A stretch of 64,000 nucleotides of DNA from Bradyrhizobium sp. KBS0727 (GCF_005937885.2 NZ_CP042176.1:3839501-3903500); one strand, 5' to 3'; positions 42,299-52,044 are shown, counted from the stretch's first letter. The notes: a model not told the origin generated them from the sequence alone. Numbers and translations are program-made.

Positions 42299-42982
42299 AT
42301 GGCCGAAGTAGCGCTGAACCAACCTTCCGGACGCGGAAAGTTCATTTCGTTTGAGGGCGGCGAGGGCTCGGGAAAGTCCACGCAGATCAAGAAGCTCGCC
42401 GAGCGTCTGGCGACCGCGAAGTTGCGCGCCATCGTCACGCGCGAGCCCGGCGGATCGCCCGGAGCCGAGATCATTCGGCATCTGGTGCTATCGGGGATGG
42501 GCAAGCTGCTCGGACCCGATGCGGAGACGCTGCTGTTTGCGGCGGCGCGTGACGACCATGTCCACACGGTGATCGAACCCGCGCTCAATCAGGGAACCTG
42601 GGTGCTGTGCGACCGCTTCTTCGACTCGACCCGTGCCTATCAGGGCAGGCTGGGGCAGGTCGCGCCCGGCGTGCTCAACGCCATGCAGCGGGTCACGATC
42701 GGCGATCTGAAGCCGGACCTGACCATCATTCTGGACGTTCCGGTCGAAGTCGGCATGCAGCGCGCCGCGGCGCGGCGCGGCAAGGGCGTGCCCGATCGCT
42801 TCGAGGCGGAAGATCTCCAATTCCACCAGGACCTGCGCGAGGCCTACAAGCAGATTGCCGCGGAGGATCCGCAGCGCTGCGTGCTGATCGACGCGAACAC
42901 CGATGCCGACGCGGTCGCTGCCCAAGTCTGGAAGGCCTTGCGCGATCATCTGTTCACCGTCCCGGCGGCGACCACCGCATGA
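42299..42982 (+). CDS. tmk: Thymidylate kinase
   Basis: A 227-residue dTMP kinase. The P-loop is FEGGEGSGKSTQ (about residues 18-29), followed by TREPGGSPGAE, CDRFFDSTRAYQG and the LID region RRGKGVPDRFE. It phosphorylates dTMP to dTDP for DNA synthesis in the cytoplasm. The length is typical. It lies two bases after dacF and overlaps holB by the ATGA quartet, the common alphaproteobacterial order dacF-tmk-holB-metG-tatD, so expression is coupled. Confidence 0.96.
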   Translation: MAEVALNQPSGRGKFISFEGGEGSGKSTQIKKLAERLATAKLRAIVTREPGGSPGAEIIRHLVLSGMGKLLGPDAETLLFAAARDDHVHTVIEPALNQGTWVLCDRFFDSTRAYQGRLGQVAPGVLNAMQRVTIGDLKPDLTIILDVPVEVGMQRAAARRGKGVPDRFEAEDLQFHQDLREAYKQIAAEDPQRCVLIDANTDADAVAAQVWKALRDHLFTVPAATTA

Positions 42983-44019
42983 GCGCCCGCAAGACCGAGC
43001 AGGAGATTGCCGTCCGGCACCCGCGCGAAACGTCGGAACTGTTCGGCCATCGCGAGGCCGAGGCGGCATTGCTCAATGCCTATCGCAGCGGGAGAATTCC
43101 GCATGCCTGGCTGATCGGCGGCCCGCAGGGCATCGGCAAGGCGACGCTGGCTTATCGCATGGCGCGGTTCGTGCTCGCCAACGCCAATCCATTGGCGCCG
43201 TCGGTGCAGCGCGCCGAGACGCTTGCCGTGGACCCCGCCGATCACGTGGCGCGCCAGATCACGGCCGAGGCCCATGGCGGGCTCCTGGTACTCGAGCGCG
43301 GCCTCAACGACCGCGGCGTGCTGCGCACCGTGATCACAGTCGATGAGACGCGGGAGACGATTTCGTTTTTCGGCTCCACCGCGGCCGTGGACGGCTGGCG
43401 CGTCTGCATCGTCGATACCGTCGACGAGCTCAATCCGAACGCCGCCAACGCGCTGCTGAAAATCCTGGAGGAGCCGCCGCAGCGCTCGCTGTTTCTGCTC
43501 GTCAGCCATTCGCCGGCGCGGGCGTTGCCGACGATCCTGTCCCGCTGCCGCAAATTGCCGTTGCGGCCGCTCTCGACCGGGGACGTGGTCCGGGCTGCTG
43601 CCCTGGCGACTGACAAGCATGCAAACGATCCAGCGCTCACGGAGGCCGCCGAGGCATCCGAGGGCAGCGTATCGCGCGCGCTGACGCTGCTCGGCGGCGA
43701 CGCGCTGAAGCTGCAGCAGCGGACCGCGGCACTGCTGGCGACCCTGCCCAGGGTCGATCCGCGCGAACTCCACGCGCTGGGCGATGCGCTCGGCACCAGC
43801 GACCGCGTCGCGCTCGCGGCCTTCATCGACGGTATCGACCGCTGGATCGGTGAAAAGCTGCGCGCCGGCGATGCCAACGCGAATCTGGCGCGCCTTGCAC
43901 GGCTGGCGGAGGTATGGGAAAAGATCGTCCGCGCCGCGCGCGACACCGAATCGTACAATCTGGAACGAAAACCGCTGGTTTTTTCGGTTTTCGGGATGCT
44001 CGCGGAAGCGACGCGGTAG
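42979..44019 (+). CDS. holB: DNA polymerase III subunit delta'
   Basis: A 346-residue clamp-loader subunit. It starts at ATG 42979, overlapping the tmk stop. HAWLIGGPQGIGKATLAYRMARF is the Walker A region (about residues 45-65), followed by VDTVDELNPNAANALLKILEEPP as the Walker B/sensor region and LPTILSRCRKLPLRPL as sensor 1. It joins the other clamp-loader subunits at the replication fork. The C-terminal half is typical for alphaproteobacteria. metG starts 60 bases downstream. Confidence 0.95.
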   Translation: MSARKTEQEIAVRHPRETSELFGHREAEAALLNAYRSGRIPHAWLIGGPQGIGKATLAYRMARFVLANANPLAPSVQRAETLAVDPADHVARQITAEAHGGLLVLERGLNDRGVLRTVITVDETRETISFFGSTAAVDGWRVCIVDTVDELNPNAANALLKILEEPPQRSLFLLVSHSPARALPTILSRCRKLPLRPLSTGDVVRAAALATDKHANDPALTEAAEASEGSVSRALTLLGGDALKLQQRTAALLATLPRVDPRELHALGDALGTSDRVALAAFIDGIDRWIGEKLRAGDANANLARLARLAEVWEKIVRAARDTESYNLERKPLVFSVFGMLAEATR

Positions 44020-44079
44020 TGCTCCGCCCGACATCCATCCAGATCATCTTTCATTTGACTGACAATTAAGGAATTCGCG

Positions 44080-46029
44080 GTGGCGACGTCTAAGAAAAAA
44101 GCTCCCAAAAAACGCAAGGCGAAGAAGGCTCGCAAGGCCGCACCCGCCCGCGCCAGCAAGAAGGCGACGAAGAAGCGCGCAGCGAAGAGCACGCGCGGCG
44201 TGAAGAAGGCCGGCAAGACCCCGAAGCGAGCTGCCAAAAAGGCGCCCGGGAAGGTCGCGAAGAAGACGCCCAAAAAGACGGCGAAGAAATCCGCCAGGAA
44301 GGTTGCCAAAAAGGTCGCGAAGAAAGCTGCAAGGAAGACGGTAGTCAGGAAGGTCGTTGCCGCGCCGAAGAAAGCCGGCACCGTCGACCGGACTCCTTCC
44401 GTTGAAAAAAGCCCGAAGATCATTGCGCCGCGAACCGTTGCGCCGCGGGTCGTGAAGGCCGCTCCGGCGCCCAAGCCCGCACCGGCAACCGAACGCAACA
44501 CCTACTTCATCACCACAGCGATCGCCTATCCCAACGGCAATCCGCATATCGGGCACGCCTACGAAGCGATCGCGACCGACGCGCTGGCGCGCTTTCAGCG
44601 GCTCGACGGCAAGGATGTGTTTTTTCTGACCGGCACTGACGAGCACGGCCAGAAGATGATCCAGACCGCGGCAGCCGAGGGCATGACATCGGCCGACCTC
44701 GCCACCCGCAACGCCGGCCGGTTCCGCGACATGGACCAGCGTCTCAATGTTTCTTTTGACCGCTTCATCCGCACCACCGAGCCCGCGCATCATCATTCGG
44801 TGCAGGTGGTCTGGAACCGGATGCAGCAGAACGGCGACATCTATATCGATGCCTATTCCGGCTGGTATTCGGTGCGCGACGAGGCCTATTACGCCGAGGA
44901 AGAAACCGTCCTCGGCGAGGACAATGTGCGTCGCGGGCCGCAGGGTTCGCCGGTGGAGTGGGTCGAGGAGAAGAGCTACTTCTTCAAGCTCTCCGCCTAT
45001 CAGGACCGGCTGCTGGCGCTTTACGAAAACCAGCCCGACTTCATTGGCCCGGACTCGCGCCGCAACGAGGTCATCAGCTTCGTCAAGGGCGGCTTGAAGG
45101 ACCTGTCGATCTCGCGCACGACCTTCGACTGGGGCGTCAAGGTCCCCAACGACCCCGAACATGTGATGTATGTCTGGGTCGATGCGCTGACCAACTACAT
45201 CACCGGCGTCGGCTTTCCCGACGAGAGCGATCCGAACTGGCGCTACTGGCCGGCCGACGTGCACATCATCGGCAAGGACATCATCCGCTTCCATGCGGTG
45301 TACTGGCCGGCGTTCCTGATGTCGGCAGGCATTCCCGTACAGAAGCGGGTTTATGCGCACGGCTTCCTGTTCAACAGGGGCGAGAAGATGTCGAAATCGG
45401 TCGGCAACGTCGTCGACCCCTTCAACCTGGCCGACCAGTATGGCGTCGACCAGATGCGCTATTTCTTCCTGCGCGAGGTGCCGTTCGGGCAGGACGGCAA
45501 CTACAACCACGACGCCATCGTCGCGCGCATCAATGCCGATCTCGCCAACGATCTCGGCAACCTGGCGCAGCGCTCACTGTCGATGATCGCCAAACAACTC
45601 GGCGGCGTATTGCCCGAGCCCGGCGAATTCACTGACAACGACAAGGCGATGCTGGCAATGGCGGATGGCATGCTGGAAGCGTCGCGGACCGCGATGGCGA
45701 CCCAGCAGATCCACCAGTGGCTGAACGCGGTATGGACCGTGGTCGCGGAAGCCAACCGTTATTTCGCAGGCGAGGCGCCGTGGGCGCTCGCCAAGACCGA
45801 TCCGGCACGGCAGAAAACCGTGTTGTACGTGACCGCGGAAGTGGTGCGTCAGGTCGCGATCCTGACACAACCCGTCATGCCGGACGCCTCGGCCAAGCTG
45901 CTCGACAGCCTCGGCGTGCCTGCGGGTGCGCGCGACTTCAAGGCGCTGGGCACGCGGATCAGGGCTGGCACGCCGTTGCCGGCGCCGGTCGGGGTGTTCC
46001 CGCGCTATGTCGAGCCGAAGACGGATTAG
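44080..46029 (+). CDS. metG: Methionyl-tRNA synthetase with Lys/Ala-rich N-terminal extension
   Basis: A 649-residue class I synthetase. The catalytic core begins near residue 139, with HIGH at about 156-159 and KMSKS at about 436-440. The insert after SGWYSVRDEAYYAEEE lacks the four Cys of zinc-type enzymes. Residues 1-137 are an unusual basic, disordered tail built of AKKA, KKTPKK and KVAKK repeats, then a Pro/Ala linker, resembling histone H1 or bacterial histone-like tails. The GTG start at 44080 has AAGGA seven bases upstream. There is no Met within the tail and no ribosome site near the core. The usual length without such a tail is about 510-550. Confidence 0.95.
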   Translation: MATSKKKAPKKRKAKKARKAAPARASKKATKKRAAKSTRGVKKAGKTPKRAAKKAPGKVAKKTPKKTAKKSARKVAKKVAKKAARKTVVRKVVAAPKKAGTVDRTPSVEKSPKIIAPRTVAPRVVKAAPAPKPAPATERNTYFITTAIAYPNGNPHIGHAYEAIATDALARFQRLDGKDVFFLTGTDEHGQKMIQTAAAEGMTSADLATRNAGRFRDMDQRLNVSFDRFIRTTEPAHHHSVQVVWNRMQQNGDIYIDAYSGWYSVRDEAYYAEEETVLGEDNVRRGPQGSPVEWVEEKSYFFKLSAYQDRLLALYENQPDFIGPDSRRNEVISFVKGGLKDLSISRTTFDWGVKVPNDPEHVMYVWVDALTNYITGVGFPDESDPNWRYWPADVHIIGKDIIRFHAVYWPAFLMSAGIPVQKRVYAHGFLFNRGEKMSKSVGNVVDPFNLADQYGVDQMRYFFLREVPFGQDGNYNHDAIVARINADLANDLGNLAQRSLSMIAKQLGGVLPEPGEFTDNDKAMLAMADGMLEASRTAMATQQIHQWLNAVWTVVAEANRYFAGEAPWALAKTDPARQKTVLYVTAEVVRQVAILTQPVMPDASAKLLDSLGVPAGARDFKALGTRIRAGTPLPAPVGVFPRYVEPKTD

Positions 46030-46040
46030 CTGGATAAGCC

Positions 46041-46832
46041 ATGCTCATCGACAGCCACTGCCATCTCGACTTTCCGGATTTTGCCGAAGACCTCGACGCC
46101 ATCGTGGCGCGCGCCGAGACCGCCGGCATCGGCCGCATCGTCACCATCTCGACGCGGGTGAGGCGGCTCGGCGGGCTGCTTGCGATCGCCGAGCGGTTTC
46201 CCAATGTCTATTGCTCGGTCGGAACCCATCCGCATCATGCCGATGAGGAAGACGGCATTCCGGCAAGCGAACTGATCGAACTGGCAAAGCACCCGAAGGT
46301 CGTGGCGCTCGGCGAGGCGGGGCTGGACAATTTCTATGAGCACGGCTCAAGCGGGGCGCAGGAGCGCGGCTTTCGCGCGCATATCGCGGCGGCCCGCGCC
46401 ACCGGCCTGCCGCTCGTCATTCACACCCGCGAAGCCGACGAGGATTGCGGCCGCATCCTCGAAGAGGAGATCGCCAAGGGACCGTTCAAGGCCGTGCTGC
46501 ATTGCTACACCGGCGGGCGCGATCTGGCGATGAAGGCGATTTCGCTCGGCCTGTCGATCTCCTTCACGGGCATCCTGACGTTCAAGAAGTCCGAGGCGTT
46601 GCGCGAGCTCGCGGCCGAATTGCCGGCGGATCGCATCATGGTCGAGACCGACGCGCCATATCTGGCGCCCGGCAAGTTCCGCGGCAAGCGCAACGAGCCG
46701 TCCTATGTCGTCGAGGTAGCCAAGGTGCTGGCGGAAGCGCGCGGGGTGTCACTGGAAGAGATTTCGCGGCAGACGACTGAAAACTTCTTCGGCCTGTTCT
46801 CCAAGGTTCCCGCGCCGAAGGCGACCGCATGA
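46041..46832 (+). CDS. tatD: TatD-family metal-dependent deoxyribonuclease
   Basis: A 263-residue TIM-barrel hydrolase with IDSHCHLDFPDF as the first metal motif, SVGTHPHHADE, the Glu of VVALGEAGLDNFYE, IHTREADED with the next His, HCYTGG, and the final metal Asp in VETDAPYLAPG. The family hydrolyses DNA 3' ends and may take part in DNA repair or RNA quality control. It lies 11 bases after metG and overlaps the next MBL-fold gene by ATGA, so the three are cotranscribed. The length is typical. Confidence 0.95.
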   Translation: MLIDSHCHLDFPDFAEDLDAIVARAETAGIGRIVTISTRVRRLGGLLAIAERFPNVYCSVGTHPHHADEEDGIPASELIELAKHPKVVALGEAGLDNFYEHGSSGAQERGFRAHIAAARATGLPLVIHTREADEDCGRILEEEIAKGPFKAVLHCYTGGRDLAMKAISLGLSISFTGILTFKKSEALRELAAELPADRIMVETDAPYLAPGKFRGKRNEPSYVVEVAKVLAEARGVSLEEISRQTTENFFGLFSKVPAPKATA

Positions 46833-47635
46833 CGTTGACACTGACGATCCTCGGCTGCGGTTCCTCAGCCGGCGTGCCGCGTCCGGCGCTGGGCTGGGGC
46901 GCCTGCGATCCCAACAACCCCAAAAACCGCCGCCGCCGCTGCTCGCTGCTCGTCGAACGTGCCTCGGAGAAGGGCACCACGCGGATCGTGATCGACACCT
47001 CGCCCGACCTGCGCGAACAGTTGATCGACGCCGAGGTCGATCACATCGACGCGGTGTTCCTCACCCATGAACATGCCGACCAGACCCACGGCATGGACGA
47101 TCTGCGTTCGGTCGTGCTGCATCAACGCCGGCGCATTCCGGTCTATTTCAACCAGTCGACCGCCAAGGATATCATGGCACGATTTTCCTATTGCTTCATC
47201 TCGCCTGAAGGCAGCGATTATCCGCCGATCCTGAACCGGCATTCGATCGAGGCAGGCGAGAGCCGCAGCATCGACGCGAAGGGCGGGCCGGTGACTCTGT
47301 CCGCCTTCATCCTACAGCACGGCAACATCCCGGCGCTCGGCTACCGCATCGGCGACGCCGCCTACACGCCCGATGTCAACGACATCCCGGCCGAAAGCTG
47401 GCCGCAGCTCGCAAACCTCGAACTCTGGATCATTGACGGGCTGCGCTATGCCGGCCATCCCAGCCATTTCAGCGTCAACGACGCGCTGTCCTGGATCGAA
47501 CGCTTCAAGCCGAAACGTGCCGTCATCACCAACATGCACTCCGACCTCGACTACGAGGTGTTGCGGAAGTCGCTGCCGGCGAGCGTGATACCGGCCTATG
47601 ACGGGATGCGGCTGACGCTGGAGCGCGCGGGCTGA
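46829..47635 (+). CDS. MBL-fold metallo-hydrolase (PhnP-like)
   Basis: A 268-residue metallo-beta-lactamase-fold protein. The start LTILGCGSSAGVPRP is the usual PhnP/RNase-Z-like entry. The metal motif reads THEHADQTHG, with Gln where HxHxDH has His, a variation known in this branch. Further metal ligands are expected in LQHGNIPALGYRI, the Asp in IDGLRYAGHPSHFS, and TNMHSDLDY. PhnP is a cyclic phosphodiesterase, and this group is often linked to tatD and metG in alphaproteobacteria. No phn genes are near, so its substrate is unclear. Confidence 0.9.
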   Translation: MTLTLTILGCGSSAGVPRPALGWGACDPNNPKNRRRRCSLLVERASEKGTTRIVIDTSPDLREQLIDAEVDHIDAVFLTHEHADQTHGMDDLRSVVLHQRRRIPVYFNQSTAKDIMARFSYCFISPEGSDYPPILNRHSIEAGESRSIDAKGGPVTLSAFILQHGNIPALGYRIGDAAYTPDVNDIPAESWPQLANLELWIIDGLRYAGHPSHFSVNDALSWIERFKPKRAVITNMHSDLDYEVLRKSLPASVIPAYDGMRLTLERAG

Positions 47636-47686
47636 GGCTGGCCCTGGCTTCTTGGGACCGACCGCGGACGGCAGAGGAGGGCTTCG

Positions 47687-48316
47687 ATGATTGCGCTGTT
47701 CTTTGAAGTCCAGACCAGGCCGGGGCATCGGGATCAATATCTCGAGCTTGCCGCGTCGCTGCGGCCCCAGCTCGATGCGGTGGGCGGCTGCCTTTTCATC
47801 GACCGCTTCAGCAGCTTGACCCGTGAAAACCTGCTGCTGTCGTATCAGATCTGGCAGGACGAAGGGGCGATGACGGCGTGGCGGGTCCACGGCTATCATC
47901 ACGAGGTCCAGACCATCGGCCGCGAAAAGGTATTTTCGGACTATCGCATTCGCATCGCACAGGTGATCCACGAGGAAAGGCCGGGTCAACCGATCTGGCA
48001 GCCCGAGCGGCGCACGCCGTACAATGACCCGGCGAGGCGTCCATCAACCTTTGTCCTTGTCGCGGAATCGAAGCGCGCCGAACTTCCCGTGGAGACCGAA
48101 TGGCGCCATGATTCATTCAAGAGCGTCTATCGCGACGGCTATTTCGCACACCTGATCGATGTGCCGGATCAACAGTCCGGCCTCGAACTGGGCCGCCGCC
48201 TGCTGGCGGATCCGACAACGGAGTATTTCCGCATCGTCGAAGTGATGCGCGACTACGGCATGTACGATCGAACCGAGGCGCCGCAATATTATCCGCCGGT
48301 GGTGAGGGAAGGCTAA
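47687..48316 (+). CDS. Antibiotic biosynthesis monooxygenase (ABM)-domain protein
   Basis: A 209-residue protein made of two ferredoxin-like ABM-type halves. The first half (IALFFEVQTRPGHRDQYLEL, then FSSLTRENLLLSYQIWQDEGAMTAW) is a clear ABM domain. The second half (about residues 115-200) repeats the fold with FVLVAESKRAELPVE and FAHLIDVP. ABM domains include heme-degrading enzymes and cofactor-less monooxygenases. No specific heme or quinone motif is visible, so the function is open. It stands alone after the MBL gene and before a palindromic repeat. Confidence 0.8.
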   Translation: MIALFFEVQTRPGHRDQYLELAASLRPQLDAVGGCLFIDRFSSLTRENLLLSYQIWQDEGAMTAWRVHGYHHEVQTIGREKVFSDYRIRIAQVIHEERPGQPIWQPERRTPYNDPARRPSTFVLVAESKRAELPVETEWRHDSFKSVYRDGYFAHLIDVPDQQSGLELGRRLLADPTTEYFRIVEVMRDYGMYDRTEAPQYYPPVVREG

Positions 48317-48340
48317 TGACGCGGGACGACGCTGCAACCG

Positions 48341-48420
48341 TCATTCCGGGATGGTGCGTTAGCACCAGACCCGGAATCTCGAGATTCCGGGTGCGATGCT
48401 TTCGCATCGCCCCGGAATGA
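48341..48420. repeat. Palindromic intergenic repeat (TCATTCCGGG...CCCGGAATGA)
   Basis: An 80-base repeat bounded by TCATTCCGGG and CCCGGAATGA with a central perfect palindrome of 20 bases (CCGGAATCTC and its complement, 48371-48390). This class is frequent between genes in Bradyrhizobium relatives. It lies between convergent genes, just before the stop of the minus-strand CoA ligase, and probably forms a terminator-like structure. Confidence 0.75.
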
Positions 48421-48423
48421 CAG

Positions 48424-50088
48424 TCAGGCCGAAATCGCCTTCGCCGAATCCACCTGGTTGCGCAGCAGGAACTTCTGGATTTTTCCGGTCGACGTCTTCG
48501 GAATCACGCCGAACACCACGGCCTTCGGCGTCTTGAAGCCCGACATGTGGCTGCGGCAGAACGCGATGATCTCGGCCTCGGTGGCTTTTGCGCCTTCCTT
48601 CAATTCGACGAAGGCGCAGGGCACTTCGCCCCATTTGGAATCCGGCTTGGCGACGACGGCGGCGAACAGCACCGCGGGATGCTTGTAGAGGATGTCCTCG
48701 ACCTCGACGGAGGAGATATTCTCGCCGCCGGAAATGATGATGTCCTTGGAGCGGTCCTTGATAATGACATAGCCGTGCTCGTCGAGCACGCCGAGATCGC
48801 CGGTGTGAAACCAGCCGCCGGCAAAGGCTTCCTCGGTCGCCTTCTCGTTCTTCAGATAGCCCTTCATCACGATATTGCCGCGGAACATCACCTCGCCGAT
48901 GGTCTCGCCGTCATGCGGCACTTCCCGCATGGTTTCGGGATCGATCACGGTGACGCCTTCCTGCAGCGGGTAGGGCACGCCCTGCCGCCGCTTGAGCTGG
49001 GCGCGCTGGTCAGCCGGCAGTTCGTCCCAGCCCGGCTGCTCAGCACAGACCGAAGCCGGGCCATAAACCTCGGTCAGCCCGTAGACATGCGTCAGCTTGA
49101 TGCCGATGCTTTCGGCGCCTTCGAGCACGGCGACCGGCGGTGCAGCGCCCGCGATCAGGCCAACCACGGGACGCGCGGCTTTGCCCTCCACGCTCGAAGA
49201 TTTGGGCGCGCCAGGCGCATTGATCAGCGTGTTGTAAACGATTGGCGCGCCGCACATGTGGGTGACGCCGTGCTGCGGGATCAGTTCGAAGATCTTCGCC
49301 GGATCAACCTTGCGCAGGCAGACATTGATGCCGGCGGACGCCGCGACCGTCCACGGAAAGCACCAGCCGTTGCAGTGGAACATCGGCAACGTCCAGAGAT
49401 AGACCGGGTGCTGGCCGAGATTGCCGGCCAGGATGTTGCTGACCGCGTTCAGGTAAGCGCCGCGGTGATGGGTCACGACGCCCTTCGGATTGCCCGTGGT
49501 GCCCGAGGTATAGCTCAGCGCGATCGCGTCCCATTCGTCGGCGGGCGGCCTTGCGATGAAGGTGGGATCACCCTGGGCTACGACGGCCTCATATTCGATT
49601 TCGCCAATGCGCTTGCCACCCTCGAAGGCGGCGTCATCGACATCGACGACGAATGGTTTGGCGCCTTTCATTAGCGTCAGCGCTTCCGCGATCACGCCGC
49701 CAAATTCCGGGTCGACCAGAATGATCCTGGCGCCGCCGTGGTCGAGCTGGAAGGCGATCGAGGCGGCATCGAGCCGGATGTTGAGCGCGTTCAGCACGGC
49801 GCCCGCCATCGGTACCGCGAAATGCAGTTCGTTCATCGCCGGGATATTCGGCAGCATCGCCGCCACCGTGTCGCCATGACCGATGTCGCGGCCGGCGAGC
49901 CAGGACGCGAAGCGCCGGCAGCGCTCATGGGTCTGCGCCCAGGTAAAGCTGCGGCCTTCATAGACGGTGCTGATGTGGTCCGGATAGACCGCCGCGCTGC
50001 GGGCAAGGAAGCTCAGCGGCGTCAGCGGCACGTAGTTTGCCGGCGTCTTGTCCAATCCGATTGCGTACTGGTTTTGGGCTGCGCTCAT
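48424..50088 (-). CDS. Acyl-CoA synthetase (AMP-forming), DmdB/long-chain type
   Basis: A 554-residue adenylate-forming enzyme. Motifs: SYTSGTTGNPKGVVTHHRG, LPMFHCNGWCFPW, VYGLTEVYGPASVC, WFHTGDLGVLDEHG, KDRSKDIIISGGENIS and KTSTGKIQKF, whose Lys is catalytic. The FHCNGW and YGLTEVYGP forms match the medium-chain / methylmercaptopropionyl-CoA ligase (DmdB-like) branch. It activates a fatty or related acid to the CoA ester. It is followed upstream on the same strand, after 28 bases, by the TRAP transporter genes. Uptake of a carboxylic acid and its activation may therefore be linked. Confidence 0.9.
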   Translation of the reverse strand: MSAAQNQYAIGLDKTPANYVPLTPLSFLARSAAVYPDHISTVYEGRSFTWAQTHERCRRFASWLAGRDIGHGDTVAAMLPNIPAMNELHFAVPMAGAVLNALNIRLDAASIAFQLDHGGARIILVDPEFGGVIAEALTLMKGAKPFVVDVDDAAFEGGKRIGEIEYEAVVAQGDPTFIARPPADEWDAIALSYTSGTTGNPKGVVTHHRGAYLNAVSNILAGNLGQHPVYLWTLPMFHCNGWCFPWTVAASAGINVCLRKVDPAKIFELIPQHGVTHMCGAPIVYNTLINAPGAPKSSSVEGKAARPVVGLIAGAAPPVAVLEGAESIGIKLTHVYGLTEVYGPASVCAEQPGWDELPADQRAQLKRRQGVPYPLQEGVTVIDPETMREVPHDGETIGEVMFRGNIVMKGYLKNEKATEEAFAGGWFHTGDLGVLDEHGYVIIKDRSKDIIISGGENISSVEVEDILYKHPAVLFAAVVAKPDSKWGEVPCAFVELKEGAKATEAEIIAFCRSHMSGFKTPKAVVFGVIPKTSTGKIQKFLLRNQVDSAKAISA

Positions 50089-50116
50089 CGGCTCCGTCCC
50101 ATTTGCAAAGTTGAAG

Positions 50117-52015
50117 TTACAGGAACCCGATCGAAATCCACGGGAAGATCGCCACGATCGCCAGGCCGACCATCAGCGCCAGCAGATAGCCCCAGATCGG
50201 CCGAATCCCCTCGGCCGGATCGACCTTTCCGATGGCGCAGGCCGCATAGTAGCCGACGCCGAACGGCGGCGCGAATAATCCGATTCCCATCGCGAGAATA
50301 ATGATCATCGCATAATGAACCTCATGCACGCCGACGGCGCGCGCGATCGGAAACAACAGCGGCCCGAACAGCACGATCGCCGGAATGCCCTCCAGCACGC
50401 TGCCGAGGATCGTGAACGCCACGATCGACACCGCGATGAAGGTCGCCGAACCACCGGGCAGGCCGGTCATGGCAGCCGCCAGCGCCCGCGAGAAGCCGGA
50501 CTGCGTGAGCCCCCAGGCCATGCCGGTGGCGCAACCGATAATCAACAGGATCGCGCCCGACAGGCACGCGGTCTCCATCAACATTGGCACGATCCGCCGC
50601 CAGTCGAAGTTGCGGTAGATCAAAAGGCCGTAAATCAGGAAGCCGACAATGAAGGCATAGACGATGCCGATGGTCGAGACTTCGGTCGCGGTCGCAATGC
50701 CCTCGACCACGGCATAACGGATCACGAACGGCAGCGCGATGGCGGGCAGGGCGATGATCAGCGCGCGGGCGATTTCGCTCCCGCTGGCACGGGTGACATG
50801 CTGCAGGTCTTCCCCGCGATAGCGCCACCACACCAGCGCCGACAGCGTGATCGCCAGCACCACGCCCGGCAGCAATCCGCCGGTGAACAGCGCCGCGATC
50901 GAGACACCCGTGACCGAGCCGATCGTGATCAGCACCAGGCTCGGCGGAATGGTTTCGGTCTGGGCGCCGGTGGCGGCGAGCAGGGCGACCAGATCGCCCG
51001 GCTTGGCGCCGCGCGCCTTCATTTCCGGAAACAGCACGGGCGCCACGGCAGCCATGTCGGCGGCCTTGGAGCCCGAAATACCCGACACCAGATACATGGC
51101 GCCGACCAGCACGTAATGCAGTCCGCCGCGGACATGGCCGAGCAGGCTCGCCAGGAAGGCCACCATGGCGCGCGCCATGCCGGTCATCTCGATCAGAAGC
51201 CCCAGGAACACGAACAGCGGCACCGACAGCAGGATGAGGTGGCTCATGCCCTCGTCCATACGGCCGACCAGCACCATCAGCGGCGTGTTGGTGGTCAGCG
51301 CCAGATAGCCATAGGTTGCGAGCCCGAACCCGAACGCGATCGGCACGCCGGCGAACACGCAGAAGCCGGCAACGCCGACAAAGAAGATAATCAGGTTGAG
51401 ATTGCCGAGCGGCTTGAGCGAGCCCTTCAGCAGCCAGAACACCGCGATCACAAGCGCGACCGACAGGATTGCCCGCAGCACCATCCAGAAATCGCCCGAG
51501 CGCGCCAGCCGCAAGAAGGCAAACAGCGCCATAAGGACGATGCCGACCGGCAGCGCCGCGGCGCGCCAGATGTTCGGGATCTGCAGCGCCGGCGTGGTGA
51601 TGAAGCTTTCCTCGTAGGCGTATTCATAGGCCGGCCAGGCGATCAGCAGCAGGAACGCCAGCGCGGCCGATGTCGCGACCAGGTCGAGATAGGCGCGCAT
51701 CGCCGGCCTGGCGCTGGCGACGACTGCCGTCATCCGCATGTGCTCGGCGCGGTGGAACGCAACCGCAGCGCCCAGCATCGCCAGCCACAGGAACAGGATC
51801 GACGCCAGTTCGTCCGACCAGATCAGCGGTCGGTGCAGCCCATAGCGCGCCACCACGCCGGCAAACAGGATGACGATCTCTGCGACGACCAGAATGGCGG
51901 CCGGTATCTCGACCAGCATTCCCAGGAAGTGTTCGAACGACGCCGCAAGCGAACGGCGGCGAGGGGGCTGTGCCACCTCTCCGGCCGCCGCTTGGACGAG
52001 TTCTACATGAGCCAT
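50117..52015 (-). CDS. TRAP transporter, fused small (DctQ) and large (DctM) permease
   Basis: A 632-residue membrane protein. Residues about 25-175 form a DctQ-like four-helix unit with IWSDELASILFLWLAMLGAAVAF. From about residue 205 the DctM domain begins, with GVPIAFGFGLATYGYLA and the ion-binding type loops SGSKAADMAAVAPVL and GAQTETIPPSLVLI. Many helices follow, to GYLLALMVGLAIVAIFPWI. Separate DctQ and DctM are the usual state, and fusions are a known variant. With the DctP gene upstream it forms a complete sodium- or proton-driven importer of an organic acid. Confidence 0.93.
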   Translation of the reverse strand: MAHVELVQAAAGEVAQPPRRRSLAASFEHFLGMLVEIPAAILVVAEIVILFAGVVARYGLHRPLIWSDELASILFLWLAMLGAAVAFHRAEHMRMTAVVASARPAMRAYLDLVATSAALAFLLLIAWPAYEYAYEESFITTPALQIPNIWRAAALPVGIVLMALFAFLRLARSGDFWMVLRAILSVALVIAVFWLLKGSLKPLGNLNLIIFFVGVAGFCVFAGVPIAFGFGLATYGYLALTTNTPLMVLVGRMDEGMSHLILLSVPLFVFLGLLIEMTGMARAMVAFLASLLGHVRGGLHYVLVGAMYLVSGISGSKAADMAAVAPVLFPEMKARGAKPGDLVALLAATGAQTETIPPSLVLITIGSVTGVSIAALFTGGLLPGVVLAITLSALVWWRYRGEDLQHVTRASGSEIARALIIALPAIALPFVIRYAVVEGIATATEVSTIGIVYAFIVGFLIYGLLIYRNFDWRRIVPMLMETACLSGAILLIIGCATGMAWGLTQSGFSRALAAAMTGLPGGSATFIAVSIVAFTILGSVLEGIPAIVLFGPLLFPIARAVGVHEVHYAMIIILAMGIGLFAPPFGVGYYAACAIGKVDPAEGIRPIWGYLLALMVGLAIVAIFPWISIGFL

Positions 52016-52044
52016 GACGGCCCCCGCACAAGAGTGTTTTTGCC

